From Progne subis subis (Eukaryota > Chordata > Aves > Passeriformes > Hirundinidae): a DNA stretch of 64,000 bases. The position numbers were made by a program, and so were the translations under genes. The notes beneath the pieces are model-generated. The model ran no database searches. It was given only the letters and a program-made list of their open reading frames with translations, and was not told where the DNA came from. Shown piece by piece: positions 1 through 12,796 of this stretch. Within the stretch, counting starts at the first letter, position 1, and each line of letters opens with the position of its first letter. The DNA is taken from positions 57,840 to 121,839 of the forward strand of contig JAKJHU010001645.1 in NCBI GenBank assembly GCA_022316685.1. The letters run 5' to 3'.

Positions 1-3000
1 TATATAAGATCGCGGTTCTCCCGGATGATTAAGATATTGAAGAATAATTTAGATATCCTTAGGTTTTGGCCATTTAGAAATGCTGGGCTTATTTAATTTT
101 TTAAGCTTTTTTTTTTAAACAGCTTTTTCCATAATGACAGTAATGCAGGACTCTATATTATCACAACTGGATGTTTACTTGTATCTGAATTGTCTAATGC
201 CAACTTGTTTTCACTGATATAGCTGACAGGGCAGAGATAATTAAGAAACAGAAGAATTTGAGTGCTAGATTTGCTATTACACACTCCATGCCACAGCAGA
301 AGAAATTAAGTTGACAAGCAGGAGAGGAAGGATCATGCAGAACCACAAGAATTGCTGTTTAGGTACAGAAATTGACTGTATGTAAAAATACTTTACCAGG
401 ATGGCGGGAGGGTAGGCGGGGAGGGTTGGGGGGAGGAAAATAAAATGGTAGAACAGACTTACTTCCAAGCATTCTGAGCCATCTTATTTACAGGGTGTAA
501 AATAGTGAGCTTGCAATACTTAGTCACCCCAGCACAAGAAATGGCAAGAAGAAAGCTGACCCCAGTGAAATGGTGGCAGAACATCCATTGGCTTCCATAG
601 GGTCATGATTCCACCCTAGTATATACTTTCAATTACTGCAGTCTGATTTTGCTCCTCTGCGCAGTGAGGTTTTAAATCTTGCACAGCTACTCATAGTTCT
701 TGCCACAGTGGTTAGAAAGTCAGTGAAAGCTCACAGTTCAGTAATTAAATGACAAGGTAAGAAACTTTGGAATCATAAAAAGGGTATAAATGCTTGACCT
801 AAAACTATGCAGATCACCCAATGACTGTACAGCTGAAGCAAAAAAGTTGATTTATTATCTGGCGGCTGGGAATTTAGACTGAGCTTGCAAAAAAGACAGG
901 TTGCTAATCCATGTAAACGGTGATAGACTTTGCAAGCAGTATGTGGTGGGGTTCTTTTTCCTGTAAGCCATGTCCTTTAAAATTGTTGTGTCATTATTTA
1001 ATACTCACAAAGTTCTGGATAAGGTAGTCCCAGCTTTGCTGAAAGTGTGCTAGGAAGAAGAGATGAAAAGTGGAAAAGAAATCTAAACTGAGGAGCCACA
1101 CTGAGCCTGGCATAGAGGAGGTGCAGGATTGTACCGTGACTTACATATGCAACTCTTCGTCAGAGGCTTTAGTGTATTATAAAAGAAAAGGCACAATTTT
1201 GAAGATGATTCATTAAATTAAGAGTTTGCTTTGAGGGGAAGGATACTTGGGGACAAACTATCCAGTAAAAAGATTGAAAAAAAGGCTGTTAAGGCAAGAG
1301 ATATAGGGGGATGAAGTATGGCAAGATCTGTCCGATGACAGATGACAGATTCATTTTGGCCCAGAACAATAAAAAGTGAAGATCTTGCTGAAGATGTGCT
1401 GTGATGATGGAGTGCTTAAAAGGAATAAAAGCTAAGTGTGCTCTGAAGTGCAAAGTTCTTATGTAATATCACAGCAGAATCAGGGCCCCAGGTGGTGTAC
1501 ATACACCAAGGTTCATTTTCTGATCTGAATAGCTTTCAAACTTGATGACACAGAAGCAGCTGTGTGGGAGGCGAGAGAAGGACAATACAAACAGATTGTT
1601 TCTGCAAAATGATTGCACAAGGTGGTTGTTAAACTCTGTGGTAGTTACCTGGTTCTGTAATTTCTCTCTTTTGTACAAAAACGTCATTCTAAATCATTCT
1701 TCTGTCACTGGTAGATCTGATTTAAGAGGTTTCTTTACTTCCCAGCACTCATATCGTCATTTACCCTCCTCCTTCCAGAATTATTACAACCTCAATTAAT
1801 GCAATTCAGCTGCAGCCTGCAGCCATACGTTAAAAGAAATGATCTGTGGTGTTCCTTATTCTTCGTCTTTAGCTAGTTAGTTAGTTATTATTTAGCTACT
1901 AAAAACTCACACAGACAAAACCAGTGAAGCAGCGCTTTGAATTGTATCTGGTTGGTTGGTAACAGGGCACCAGGGTCTGAGTCCAGTGGAGAAATAACAA
2001 AGGCTGAGGTTCCAGCAGCAAAGAGGTAGGCTAACTGGATTGAGAGCATTGAGATGGGAGTGGAAAAGTGAGGAAAGCAGGTGTTGGTCTCTGACAAGCA
2101 GGTAAATGAAAATGTCCTGCTTGTGTAGCAAGGAGGAACGAGAGCAGCAGTAATTCTTTTGGTCATTTCAGCTGCTTGGATGCTATCACAGGTGAAGCCA
2201 AGGTGAAAACTGGGGGAAAAAAATAAATCTTTATCAACTTGGCCTTAGGACACAAAGTTTTTGAGGTGCTGTTGCTGGATCGGGTGTCCTTTAGAGCACT
2301 GGCACTGCATGGTATACAAGTGGCCAGGGGCAACCCATAGTTCTCAGCCTCTTTCAAGTCCAGGTCCTTCTTAGCTCTTTACTACTGTTTGCCGTGCTGG
2401 GGAGGGAGGCTCATCCCAGAACACTGCCAAATACAGCACATTTCAGTTTGCAGATGTGTGACACTATTATTCAATTCTGCTGCTTCTCTTCAAATTTCCC
2501 TGTGCAAGGGCTGTAATGTCCGATGCTGCTTTCAACATAATTTGGTGATAATGATTAGTAATCCCAGAAAATGAGGCATTGAATTCACTGCTCTGCAAGA
2601 CCTATAGGTAGGGGAGGAACCTGTGGAGCAAGGAAGCAGCAGCAAAAGGGCTGAATGTGCACAGACAAGCATTGTGTGAATGCTGGAGGGAGCTGATCTT
2701 TCTATGTGCAGCCCCTCTAGGGGATATAGTGCTTATTTCTGGGTGATTGCTTACTGCAAAAAAAATTGTCAAAGATGGAAGGAGGGTGGCAAAATCTGTT
2801 GCAATGCTGGAGGTATTGATTTATGAGAGAATATTAAAATACGTGTGGCTCCAATAAATGTTGACTGAGACTGGAGCAGAATGAAAAAATGTTACATTGT
2901 TTAACTACCTAAGGTGTATTTGCATTAAAAAAAGAAGATGGATTTCTTAGTACTGGGCCAGATTTTTAGTGATAGCCAGTAGGATGAAGCTTGGAGGAAG

Positions 3001-3314
3001 AAAATCCTCTTTGTTTATCTCTAGGTGACTATCAGAAAGATATTCTTATTAGTGACACATACCTTTCCCTCCCACCAAACTCTGAAGCAAAAATTCATTT
3101 GTGTCACTTCCCATACTATTCTGTTCTCCTTAATGGTATCTTATGTTTCCCACTGGGCTTTGGCTTATCTCTTTTGACTGTGTGCACTTTTGGAGAGAGG
3201 AGTGCTCTTGAAAGTGGTACTAGAGTTGGTCCCCCTGATCCTGATCAAGGCTCTTTAGGTTATATTGTGGCCCATAAATAAGTAATAATGGTAATGATAG
3301 CATGAGATATATTT
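1..3314. other. Intergenic, no gene recognised
   Basis: AT-rich unique sequence with only short ORFs of up to 92 codons that resemble nothing known. No repeat family stands out. Confidence 0.7.
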
Positions 3315-3465
3315 GGCTGTGGAATGGCTTCCCAAGGAGAGTAGTGAGAGGCTGATTGTTAGCAACAAATGTGAGGAAGCACACTGTAGGGAGCAGTTCT
3401 GTCAGCAGGGAGAGGGCTGGATGATCTAATAAGTCTTTTCCTTCTCTAGGTTATGATTCTGTGAA
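3315..3465 (+). mobile_element. CR1 LINE 3' end
   Basis: TGTGGAATGGCTTCCCAAGG, AGAGGGCTGGATGATCTAAT and CTAGGTTATGATTCTGTGA follow the order of the CR1 3' UTR and tail. It is moderately diverged and 5'-truncated. Confidence 0.8.
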
Positions 3466-4254
3466 TACTGCCTCAGAGAGCTCTCTTAAAGTCTCTGATA
3501 GTGTAAGCTCTCTATTACGTGGGTGTGGGTTTTACAGCACTCCAGGAGGCTCTTGCAGAGGACACTGTATAAATATATTCTGTTTTACATTGTGTGATAT
3601 ATTTTAAATAAAAGGCTCAGATCTTTTTTTAATTGCTTTGAAATATTCTGCAGTCTAATCTTTTTTCTTAAAGAATTAAGAAACTCTGAAATGCTTTTGG
3701 AAGATACAGACCTGTTGCAGGTGAGAAGTATGTCTCCACCTGGACTTGGTTTAAATGCATATATAGCATTGTTAAATTTGCCTCCTCCTGTATCTCACAG
3801 TGAAGTATCTGCTCTGAGTTCCAACCTGCTTGAAAGTCAAATGGAAATCTCAGGCTGTCACAGTCCCTTTGTGTCTAATTCTCAATTTAATCTTGTGCCT
3901 TCTCTTGGTGTTTCAGCCTCATGAATTGTCCTTTCCTGTGTTATGGTTTGTTTCTTTTTCTTTTTTCCTGTTCTGGTGTCTTGACATTCAGTACATGGGA
4001 ATTACTCCCCAAGGTGTGTTTTGGTCAGTGAAGGTGCAGTTCACACATGAAAGACAAGCTTCCTTATCCTGATGTGTGGCTTTTCAGGGAATGACTACGA
4101 AATCAGCTTCTCTTTCTCAGCTTTCATTTCCTACTCAACCAGCCTCTAATGTTCATCTCAGGTCTCCTGGGCCAAGTAGCCTGCTGATTAAGACTTGGAT
4201 TATTCTCACAGAGCAGGGAGTGGGGAAGAAAGAATCTGAGGTGTCAGCTCAGCC

Positions 4255-5290
4255 CTATGGATTTTCAAAAGGCTTTTGCCAAGGTTCCACACCAAAAGTT
4301 GCTAAAGAAATCAAGTTTCTGTATGATTGGAGGACAATTCCTTCTAGGAATTTACTGCTGGTTAAATGATAGCAAGCAAAGTGACTTAATGTTAATTTTT
4401 TAGAGTTAGCAGAGAGATCCCCCAGAAACTCACTTGACTGGTTCTTCATCAGTGACCTGGAGTGAGAACGGAACAGTTCCTGGGTGACCTAATAAATCTG
4501 AGTGTTTCAATACTAAGTTCTTTCAGGTAGTCCAATGATATATCAGTAGCAAACAACTCCAAAAAGGCAAATCAAGACTGAGCGAATGAAACTAATTTAC
4601 CTGGGGAAGGGTTGTCAACACCATGCCTACATGATATTGAACTCAGAGCAGGTGGTTGGATTTGTGGAGTTCAAACCTTTCTGGAATTTCTCAACAGTTT
4701 GTGAATACATAGGTATTGCTGTACCCATGTTTTGATTCTGCTTGGTCTTTGCCTCTCAAGAAAGCTGTAGCAAAAGCTAGGAAAGGTGCACAGAACAATT
4801 AATTAGATCATCAGGATGAAGCAGTTTAAGGAGAGACCAAGAAACATTGACTTTGGATAGGAAAAGACTGAGAAAATGATCAGGGGTGCAAAATTGTGAA
4901 GGTGGTGGATAAATTGAATGTGCAGCTGTTTTTTACCAGATTCCACCATGTGACAGAGACTAACAGTCACTCCTTAAGGCAACACTAGCAAGGTACTAAA
5001 ACAGAAAACAAAAGTATGTCTGTCAACAGCTGCTGTCATCATAGGACATTGTGGAAACTGCAGGTTGAAAAAACAATTAGGCAGATTTATGGAGAGTGGG
5101 TTAGTACATGGATGTTGAAGGGACAAACCATGGAGATAATCTCTCATCCCTTATGCTGTAATTGTGGATGCCAGACTAAAGATGGCAGAAAGTGCTTAGG
5201 ACCCTTTAATTTGGGTTGAGTTTTTCCCTTCACCTATAGAGCTTGGGTTACCTTGGTTGTGGGTGATTAGCTCTTTCTTCCATATAACCC
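4255..5290 (+). mobile_element. Ancient, highly diverged CR1 LINE (ORF2 remnant)
   Basis: TTTTCAAAAGGCTTTTGCCA and the following 'aaggttccacaccaaaag' match the RT segment of old amniote CR1 elements (Asp/Lys-Ala-Phe-Asp-Lys-Val-Pro). Later blocks also fit, in order: GATCCCCCAGAAACTC, TTCATCAGTGACCTGGAGTG, and GAGAGACCAAGAAACATTGA continuing to a 'gaaaagactgagaaaatgat' block. It is full of indels and stops. It resembles turtle/crocodilian CR1 more than young bird subfamilies. Boundaries are approximate. Confidence 0.65.
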
Positions 5291-5444
5291 CAGGTTGTAC
5301 CCCTAATGTGGTGTCTTCATGTTTCTGGTAGTTGGAAGTTGCTCAGGCCACTTCTTATGTGCATCTGTTTTCTCTGCTTTTATTTGCCCTGTTTGTTCCA
5401 GTCAAACAATGTTTTGATATTTGCTCTATCATAACAATAAACTG

Positions 5445-5560
5445 TTTAATTTTCTGTAAAATGGGTCTGTTCCTTACCCCTTGAATGTGTTTTTAGCTAT
5501 ATTTAGCATTTGTAAAGTGCTCGGGGGCAGGTGGTGCTTTATGAATACAAAATAGTGTTA
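5445..5560 (+). repeat. Ancient SINE/L2-like interspersed repeat tail
   Basis: TTCTGTAAAATGGGTCTG, then CATTTGTAAAGTGCTCGGGG and GGTGCTTTATGAATAC, follow the order of an old amniote repeat ending 'gtaaagcgctttgagatc...gcgctatataaatgc'. The family name (MIR-like or L2-like) cannot be fixed by eye. Confidence 0.45.
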
Positions 5561-6009
5561 GGCTTTGTGCTTAAGCACAATACTGTACCGTAATTCAAAG
5601 GCAATTCATGTAACATTAGTAAATCACTTTGAACTTTATGTTGAAAATATAAGCAGTAGTATAAAAATAAACCTTTTTATTTCCTCTGGTATGTACAATT
5701 AAATAAAGTAAGCCTATACAGCTACAAAACCATATTGCCAGTATACTTTGTTGATATACCATCACTTTGCAAAGAGACTTTTCATGTGTTTTCTACATGT
5801 TTATGGTTGAAGAATAAATTTTCAAAGACTGTAAATGAAAAGATGTCTCTAAATATAGTGATTGAATATTATCTGTCACTGCTTGTTTAAAGAAATATAC
5901 ATATATTTTGCTGCTAGAGTATTTATGACTCTAATAAGTTTAGTTATTTTGCCTCATAAGGAATTCCTGCTCCTCCAAATATCAAACTTGTTGTGCTGTG
6001 ATTTGTGGT

Positions 6010-6044
<35 letters not shown>

Positions 6045-8160
6045 GAAGGAGGGAACAAACGGTGTTGTTAGCTAAATGGGACTGCATGATATGAAAATAC
6101 AAGAGTGTAGTTTAAAAATTAGACAGTGTGTAAGAAATGTATTTTACCAGCGGTGGGAAACAGACAAACATTAAAAATCCGTTGGCATATCCCAAATGTC
6201 TAAATAAATAAACAAACATCACTGTTCAGCCAATTGGGACAAGTAGGCTTTGTGGTTACCTTCAAGAGCACTGCCCTTTCTAATATTCTGCACAGTTATG
6301 AGTTCTGTGCAACACTCTTGCATAATCTGACCATTTTTTAGGTACTGTATATTGTGGGACAGTCTGAACTCTGCCCTGTAGGTTTTATCAGAGGGAATAC
6401 CAAGTGGTTCCAGGTGTTTTCTCACTAACTATCCTGGGCATAAGTGGTTTTATTGTTCCCAGACCATCAGCCATATTTGTGTGTACATCATAAAAATGTA
6501 AAAGACTTCCTTCCCATTCAGTTTGGACACATGGGACAAAGCAAGATTCGCCTCTAGGTGCTCAGAGAGCTGTATTCCTGCTGCATGAGCAGTGAAAAAG
6601 ACACTATGGAAAGAGGGATTTGGGTCTTGTGTGCCATCTTGTGCCATCTTGTGTTTATTTTTGTTTCCTTTTTAAAATAGGAATGGTTAATGATCTTTTC
6701 TGCATCATAGTGGTTTATGATGTTTCCTGTTATCTTAGTGATAAACTTTAAAACTCTTTTTACATTTAGAGTTTATAAATGCTATCAGATATTTATTGAA
6801 TTAAGAGCCAATACTGAGAGTTTCTAATAAAATTTCCAAAAGGGTTTTGGTGGCTGAGGAGACAAATTTCTAGCAGCTTGTTTTAGTAATGCAGAGGAGA
6901 TGAAGGAAATGCTTTCACAGCACTGTGCAATATCTGACCAGAGTGGATTTTGCTACCTGGGTCGCAGTTCTGCTCTGACCCAGCTGTACCAGCTTGACCC
7001 CAGTGGTACCAGACTGGGCATCTCTGTGCTGATGTGTGAGCTGTATTTGGAGTTTTATGTTCTGCAATAAAAGCAAAGGTGAAAGTTCTTCATTGAAAGA
7101 AGAGTTTCAAAGCTTCCTGTGGTCTAGTCTCCCTACTCTCATCTGTATCCTCTTGCCCATGGCTCTGCCTTCCTTCTTTTTACACTCACTTTGTACACTC
7201 AATAGTTCTTGGTGTTCTGTCTCCTGATGAATTTTTTTTGAGACTTCAGAAGATTACTTTCACCAAACTTTATCTGTCTAAATAGATAGAATTCTACTTA
7301 AACTTGTAGACTGTACAAATTTTATTCTCCCATGATGAAACATACAGACTTTCAAGCTCATTAAATTTAGATGAAAAAGTATACATGGGGGAAGTGTCAA
7401 AAAAAAGAGATTATTTTCCAGTCTGTTGCAGAGATGCTGTGAGAGGCTGGACTATTAATGATTAACGACTCATAACATTCACCCATTTGTGGAGGTGCCA
7501 AGGTGCTTTGCAAAGGCCAGGTTTGCATCTCTCGAGGGAGGAAGTGAGGTTTTGGGTGTACATATGTTAGTCTGCATGAGACAGAAGAGGTGAACTCTCA
7601 GGGCCTGGATCCTGCAAGGCTAAATGGTGCCTCTTGCTATGCTAATTGCTCTTCCTTACATAACTCCCTCAGTTGTTAAACTGCCCCCTTCCTACCGGGG
7701 GAAGATCGGATGGGGCATTATTGGCTCAACTGAGAGGCAATCCATGAAGAGGGATCATCAGACTCCCTAACTGCCCTCAGACTCATTTCTGGGGCCCTCC
7801 ACCAGAGTAATGAGTGGTCCACCCCCTCCCCCCCAGCTCAGGGGAGGTACCTGGACATTCCTACCGAGCCTGAGCATATTTTAACCCATTGGACTATGTG
7901 ACATTTCATTCTAATTCACTCTAAGGGATCCATTAACAAGAACCTGGGTTACACCCTCCTTGCTTGCTGACCTTCCAGCACACTGGCAAATGTAGCAAAA
8001 AAGTGAGGACGCACTGAATTATCACCATCCTTAAAGGTACACTTGCCCATACCATTTTCCTTCTGTTGGGAGGGCAAAACCTATCAAAGAAAATGTGCGT
8101 AAGCACCAGCACTGATAGGACATTTGGTTGCTTGGTTGAACATCTATATGTGAGGAGTTT
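5561..8160. other. Intergenic, no gene recognised
   Basis: Contains T32 (6011-6042), a small GTGCCATCTT tandem duplication near 6633-6655 and a locally GC-richer block at about 7650-7940 before the gap. No coding signal is recognised. Confidence 0.65.
6011..6042. repeat. Poly-T tract (T32)
   Basis: Uninterrupted 32 T on the plus strand. No polyadenylation hexamer or target-site duplication was noticed next to it. Confidence 0.97.
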
Positions 8161-8260
8161 NNNNNNNNNNNNNNNNNNNNNNNNNNNNNNNNNNNNNNNN
8201 NNNNNNNNNNNNNNNNNNNNNNNNNNNNNNNNNNNNNNNNNNNNNNNNNNNNNNNNNNNN
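8161..8260. other. Assembly gap, 100 N
   Basis: Exactly 100 Ns, a size commonly used for gaps of unknown length. True spacing between the flanks is unknown, and ORFs crossing it are meaningless. Confidence 0.99.
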
Positions 8261-9641
8261 TTGGATGTATCAAGCGGGGGGAACATCTCCAGGGAAGAAG
8301 CACCTCAGCTTTTTTTACCCAGGCTCTGTTTGGGCCCAGGTTTGCATTGCTGCTGATCCCCCAGCTGTTACAGAGACAAGGAGGGATCATTGTGGTTATT
8401 TCATGAAAACTGTACGTGGATCTTTTTCAGTGGCTCAGCCTGAGTGCACAGCTTTTAGAGCCTTGAGTTTAATATTCTCTTTTTTCCCTCCATCATCATT
8501 TAATATTATTCAAAGCAAATCAGACAGTCTTTGAAGAACAGCTCAAAGCCTTTTTTCTCACTTTCTTTTCTTCTGCTTTTTTTTTTAAAGGCAGGAAAGA
8601 GTGGGAGCCACCTGGCACATTTTCTTTCTCAATTCGGTGATTTTATTCATTGGGGAAGAGATCGCTTTGCATCTTTTTCTTTAAAGGAGTTTAAAAGGCA
8701 GGTAAGATCTGTATTTCTAAAAGCCCCAAAAGAGAGTGTTTTTCTGTAAGGGTTACCAGCATCTTCCTTGCACTGAAAGCAGCCTAGCTGGTGAAAATGT
8801 GACTACTCTTGGAGGGAAGAGCTCTGGTCTGGAGCCACTCTGAGCTGCTTAGCAAAGTCATTGCTCTGAGGCATTCCAGTGACTGTCCAGACTATTCTGG
8901 CAGGCTGAAAGTCTCCAAAGGCCAGCAAATCTGGTGAAGGGACCATCAGGAAACATGTTGTCCTTATGTAAGTTGCCTTTTGGAGGGGTTTTGGTGGTGG
9001 GCACTGTGTTGGCAAGGAGATATTTTCCAAGGAAAAGTGTTTTTCCCACTGAGGAAGTGGAAGCACAGAGCTGAGGCTGCAGACTGTCAGGAGTCAAGGT
9101 GTCAACTTTCAGAGTTGTCCTGGGAGCCCCCAAGTGCCTGGTAAAACCATCCCCTCCGTAGCGTGTATGTGACAGCTTTTGCCCCTGCTGAAATTTGGGC
9201 TCGTGAAGGCTGAGAGAGGTTCTGCAAAGGGATTTTACCCAAGTCCCCACTGAGACCACGGAGATACTGGTGGGTATTTTCTCAAAAGAAGCATTTTCAC
9301 CTCAGTCAGTTTAAGAACACACTCTGAAACATAACATTTTAATGAGGTTACAAACACCATACTGTCACATGGTCCCCCACCTCTTACAAGTGGTAAGGGC
9401 ACTCTGTGGCATTGCCAGAGGATGTACAGCTTTTGTTTAGTTGCTACCCTTCTTTTCTCCCAGTTTTGTGGAGCAGAAACCTCCCTGACAAAGAGTCACG
9501 TTCCCCACCAGCTGTCCTCTTCATGCCCTCTTGCTCCCTCTTAAAAGGCCTCTGCTTGGGGCTGTCCCAGGGCACATGGTGACTCCACATGGTGGTATGG
9601 GGCAAGCAGAGATCACCAGTGTGATGAAAATGTGGAGATAT
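8261..9641. other. Intergenic, no gene recognised
   Basis: Unique sequence. The longest ORF (133 codons, minus, about 8858-9259) shows no family resemblance or low-complexity domain and is treated as chance. Confidence 0.65.
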
Positions 9642-9925
9642 GGAGCTTCCTCTGGATCTTCTCAGTGCTGCTCAGGACCTTCCAGACCTGCCCACCTCTG
9701 CTGCTCTCACCACTCTGAGAGGTGCATAAAACAAGTCATCAAACCCAAAGGTAATGGCCTCTCTGGGCAGGCTGCCAGTCATTTAATGTCTTTGCTAATC
9801 ATCTAGAAGTGGGAATAAAAAACATGTTAATGAAATGTGTGGGTGAAGCTAAACTGGGAGGAGCTAGAGGGGCTGTTTGGACAGTGGAAGTAAAACAAAA
9901 AGATTTGGGGAGGCTGAAAAGACAA
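9642..9925 (+). repeat. Direct duplication, copy A (unrecognised element)
   Basis: This segment aligns with 11619-11900. The strongest core is ATAAAACAAGTCATCAA (at 9726) through CTGCCAGT, TTTAAT, TGCTAAT.ATCTA and CATGTTAATGAAATG, then AACTGGGAG.AGCT. Similarity extends upstream across a CT-rich stretch. There are no CR1 signatures and no ORF. It could be a duplicated noncoding element or two copies of an old unnamed repeat. Confidence 0.7.
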
Positions 9926-10960
9926 GCAGGGAATTATAGCTTGATGTTTGGCTTGGGAATAATGTGAATACCAAGTGGGCAGGGAAGCAGAGAAAAAAGG
10001 CCACGTGAGGACATTAGGTGCCTGGGGATGAAGAGCAAGTGAAGCTTCTATCTGTCGCACAGCTCTGCTGCGCACTCCTGAAAGTGGGGACACAGCAGTC
10101 TGTGCCCATGGAGTGATGGGCACAGCAGGATACCTCTGGAACAGTGTGTGATACCTTTGGCCAGGAAGGTGTGGGGAAGACAGGCAGCAAGTTGGAGAAC
10201 AAGTGAAATCATAAAGATTTTCTGAAGCACTACAAAAAGGTGCCCCACATGAATGGCCTTTGATGGAAGGCTTTTGAGTGGAAAAACACTCTCAACTCTG
10301 TCTGAAATAGGAGCGCATCATAGGGATGGAGTTACTTGAACAGAAAAGAGGCTTTTCACTCAAATTCATTATGTCAGTCCCTAATGGCAGGATCTGCTGA
10401 CCATGGGTTAGAAGAAGAGATACTTTACTTCGATAGAGAGGGTCTAAAGGGTTTGGTTTCCTTAACCCAGCTAACTGAGGGGCAAGAGGCAACCCAGTGA
10501 TTCCCCAAAGATTCCCCTGTGGGCAGAGTGGAGGAAAATGCTTTGTGGCAGTGCTAGAACAGGAACAAACTGGTGTAAGTGTGTCTTGTGTGAGCAGTCT
10601 AGAGGTAGTTTTCCTGGCTTTTGTGATGGTGTCTGGGAACAGCCTGATCTGGGAAAAAAGAAGTAGCAAAGAAGGAGCATGTTCTAAAGATACCCCTACT
10701 AGCAAAAAATTTTACAGTGCTAGCAGCAGGTCCCTGCAAGCTGTGTGTGGACAGGACAATCTCTATCTGTCCAAGGACGAGATGGCCAACAGCCCAAGGG
10801 GCCAGTGCTGAGGCACTGGAGATATGAACAGAGATCAGTCAAAACTGTCTGAATTAGAATTTTCAAGTGACATTTCTGTTGACATTTTTGCCAGATATTG
10901 GGAGATTTTTAATGTGCCAATTCCTTTTCACCCTTCCTTTCCTTTAGCTTTCCCTGTCAG

Positions 10961-10991
10961 AAAAACAAACAAACAAACAAAAAAACAAACC
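10961..10991. repeat. (AAAC)n simple repeat
   Basis: AAAAACAAACAAACAAACAA followed by further A/C-rich units. Confidence 0.9.
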
Positions 10992-11618
10992 AAAAGTTTC
11001 TTTCATATTAAAAAGAAAATGGATGAATATTTAATGAAAATGTGCAGTCAGTTCTCTGCTCTGCTCACTACAGAATAGTGGTTGCAAGGCACCAAAGCGC
11101 CTTTGCCCCAGTCTGAGCTTCCTCCTGGCTTCAGAGATTGCCTTGGGTCCATTTCATACTTGGTCTGGGTCACTAAAAGGATTTTCTGAGTTCCTGAGTT
11201 GAATGTAAAGTTTTCCCACACCTCTGCAAAGTTCCTTAGAGGAATTTCTGAGGAAAGCATATGAGAACCTCAAGAGTCTGAGTTGTGGAGATGAGCTCTC
11301 CTGTAAATCCCTAAGCCAGAGCAGGTAAAATGACAGACTCAAAGTAGTCAGTAAGTTTTTTCTATTCTTTCAGCAGGAAAACAGAAAGAATTTGTGATGC
11401 AAGGGGTTTGAAAGGAGATTCACCTGAAGTTCAGTCCCAGATGTGGAATCACTGATTCCAAACCAAATGATTTTAAGAGCACTAAAGGGTGGCAAAGTCT
11501 TAGTTCAAGAAAATGGTCCAAATAAAAGAATCAGAAGCATGTCCATTAGAGAAGGACCTCCATGTGTGAGGAATTTAAAGGCCAAGCAGAGTGGGAGATT
11601 TACTAGGAAAGGCAAGAA

Positions 11619-11900
11619 AGCTGCCTCTCCCATCTCTGCTCCTGGCTCGGGTCTTTCCATGTCCACCCAGATTTGATGCTTTTGCTGCTCTCTCAGGGAG
11701 GAGAAATAAAACAAGTCATCAACCCCGGAGATCGCAGCCTCCTGGGCAAGCTGCCAGTTGTTTAATATTGCTGCTAATGATCTACAAGCAGAAGTAAACA
11801 GCATGTTAATGAAATGAGTGAAGGAGGCTGAACTGGGAGAAGCTGCAAGAGCTGGTTTAGAGAGGAAATTAAACACAAAGGTGGGGGAGGGCAGAAACTC
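11619..11900 (+). repeat. Direct duplication, copy B (unrecognised element)
   Basis: This is the partner of 9642-9925, in the same orientation, with cores offset by 1980 bp. The shared blocks are in the same order with substitutions and small indels, implying an old event. The sequence between the copies is not itself recognisably duplicated. Confidence 0.7.
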
Positions 11901-12127
11901 ACCAGGGAGAATGAGGACAGAATTGGCTTGGGGGTGGTTCAAGGGTATATGACAGTTGGAAGGGCGAGGAAAAGAAGGATGGAACAGTGCTACAAATTTT
12001 GCCCAAAGCGAGTGGCTGACAAAGGCCCCTCAGCAGCAATGAGGAGACAGCTCTGGGTGAGAGATCAGGAATGGAGATTGCCCATCAGAAGTGCAGCCCA
12101 GCCTGTCATCTCTCTCCACTGTAGTGA

Positions 12128-12229
12128 CTGCTCATGGATTTATCGCTCATGGGAGAGAGCCTGACTCTGAGTAGAGCACTGCTCGTGGATTTACCTCTCA
12201 TGGGAGAGAGCCTGACTCTGAGCAGAGCA
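12128..12229. repeat. Two-copy tandem repeat, 51-bp unit
   Basis: Unit 1 (12128-12178) and unit 2 (12179-12229) share CATGGGAGAGAGCCTGACTC and CTGCTC.TGGATTTA, and differ at about four positions. This is a recent exact-length duplication. Confidence 0.95.
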
Positions 12230-12581
12230 CGACGTTGCTCTAGCCCAAAGCTCTTTTCCGTAAGACAACCAAAAGGAAATGTACTTGGCTGACATGGTTG
12301 ATTGGGATTGAGTCAGGGAGTCTTGAGCCTAGCCCAGTGAGCTGGATAGGAGGAGTGCAAGTTTTATATTAACATAGCAGATCCGGAACTCACTGGATTG
12401 ATGGATCTTGCTTGTCTTGAGTACGAGTATTGCGAGATGGAAGCTCTCACCAGTGCCACAACTCCAAGCCAGCAGTGGGATGAGTATGTTAGCATCCAGT
12501 CTTTGTATGGTCTGCAGGGAGGGGGAAGTCACTTTGAATAAATGGTCCACCCCAACATTTCTTTTCTCCTGCTTTTTACAC

Positions 12582-12609
12582 CTCCCTCCCCCCCTCCCCC
12601 CCCCCCCCA
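12582..12609. repeat. C-rich simple repeat
   Basis: CCTCCCTCC units running into a C10 stretch, immediately before CATTTGAAATTC. Confidence 0.9.
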
Positions 12610-12710
12610 TTTGAAATTCATTGGCTCTAATTGCAGAGGCAGTCAAACTTTGGCTGCTTCTGAACTGTAGGTCTTCGAGGGACTCACATGCTAGACAGCG
12701 AGATGAATGA

Positions 12711-12740
12711 TTTATTATTATATTATTATTTATTCATTTA
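12711..12740. repeat. (ATT)n low-complexity tract
   Basis: Interrupted TTA/ATT units (TTATTATTATATTATTATTT) followed by ATTCATTTA. Confidence 0.85.
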
Positions 12741-12796
12741 AATTCATGAATGCTTGTCCAAATCCAAAATTGCCCAATTTCATCCAGATCTGAATT

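Noticed and set aside
7933..8390. 117-119-codon ORFs around 8.0-8.4 kb
   Set aside because: They run through 100 Ns, so the reading frame across the gap is artificial.
11505..11942. 145-codon minus-strand ORF
   Set aside because: It spans copy B of the duplicated noncoding element. The equivalent frame is not open in copy A, so coding conservation is absent.
12128..12229. CRISPR-like or satellite array
   Set aside because: Only two adjacent units with no spacer. It is a simple tandem duplication in a vertebrate genome.
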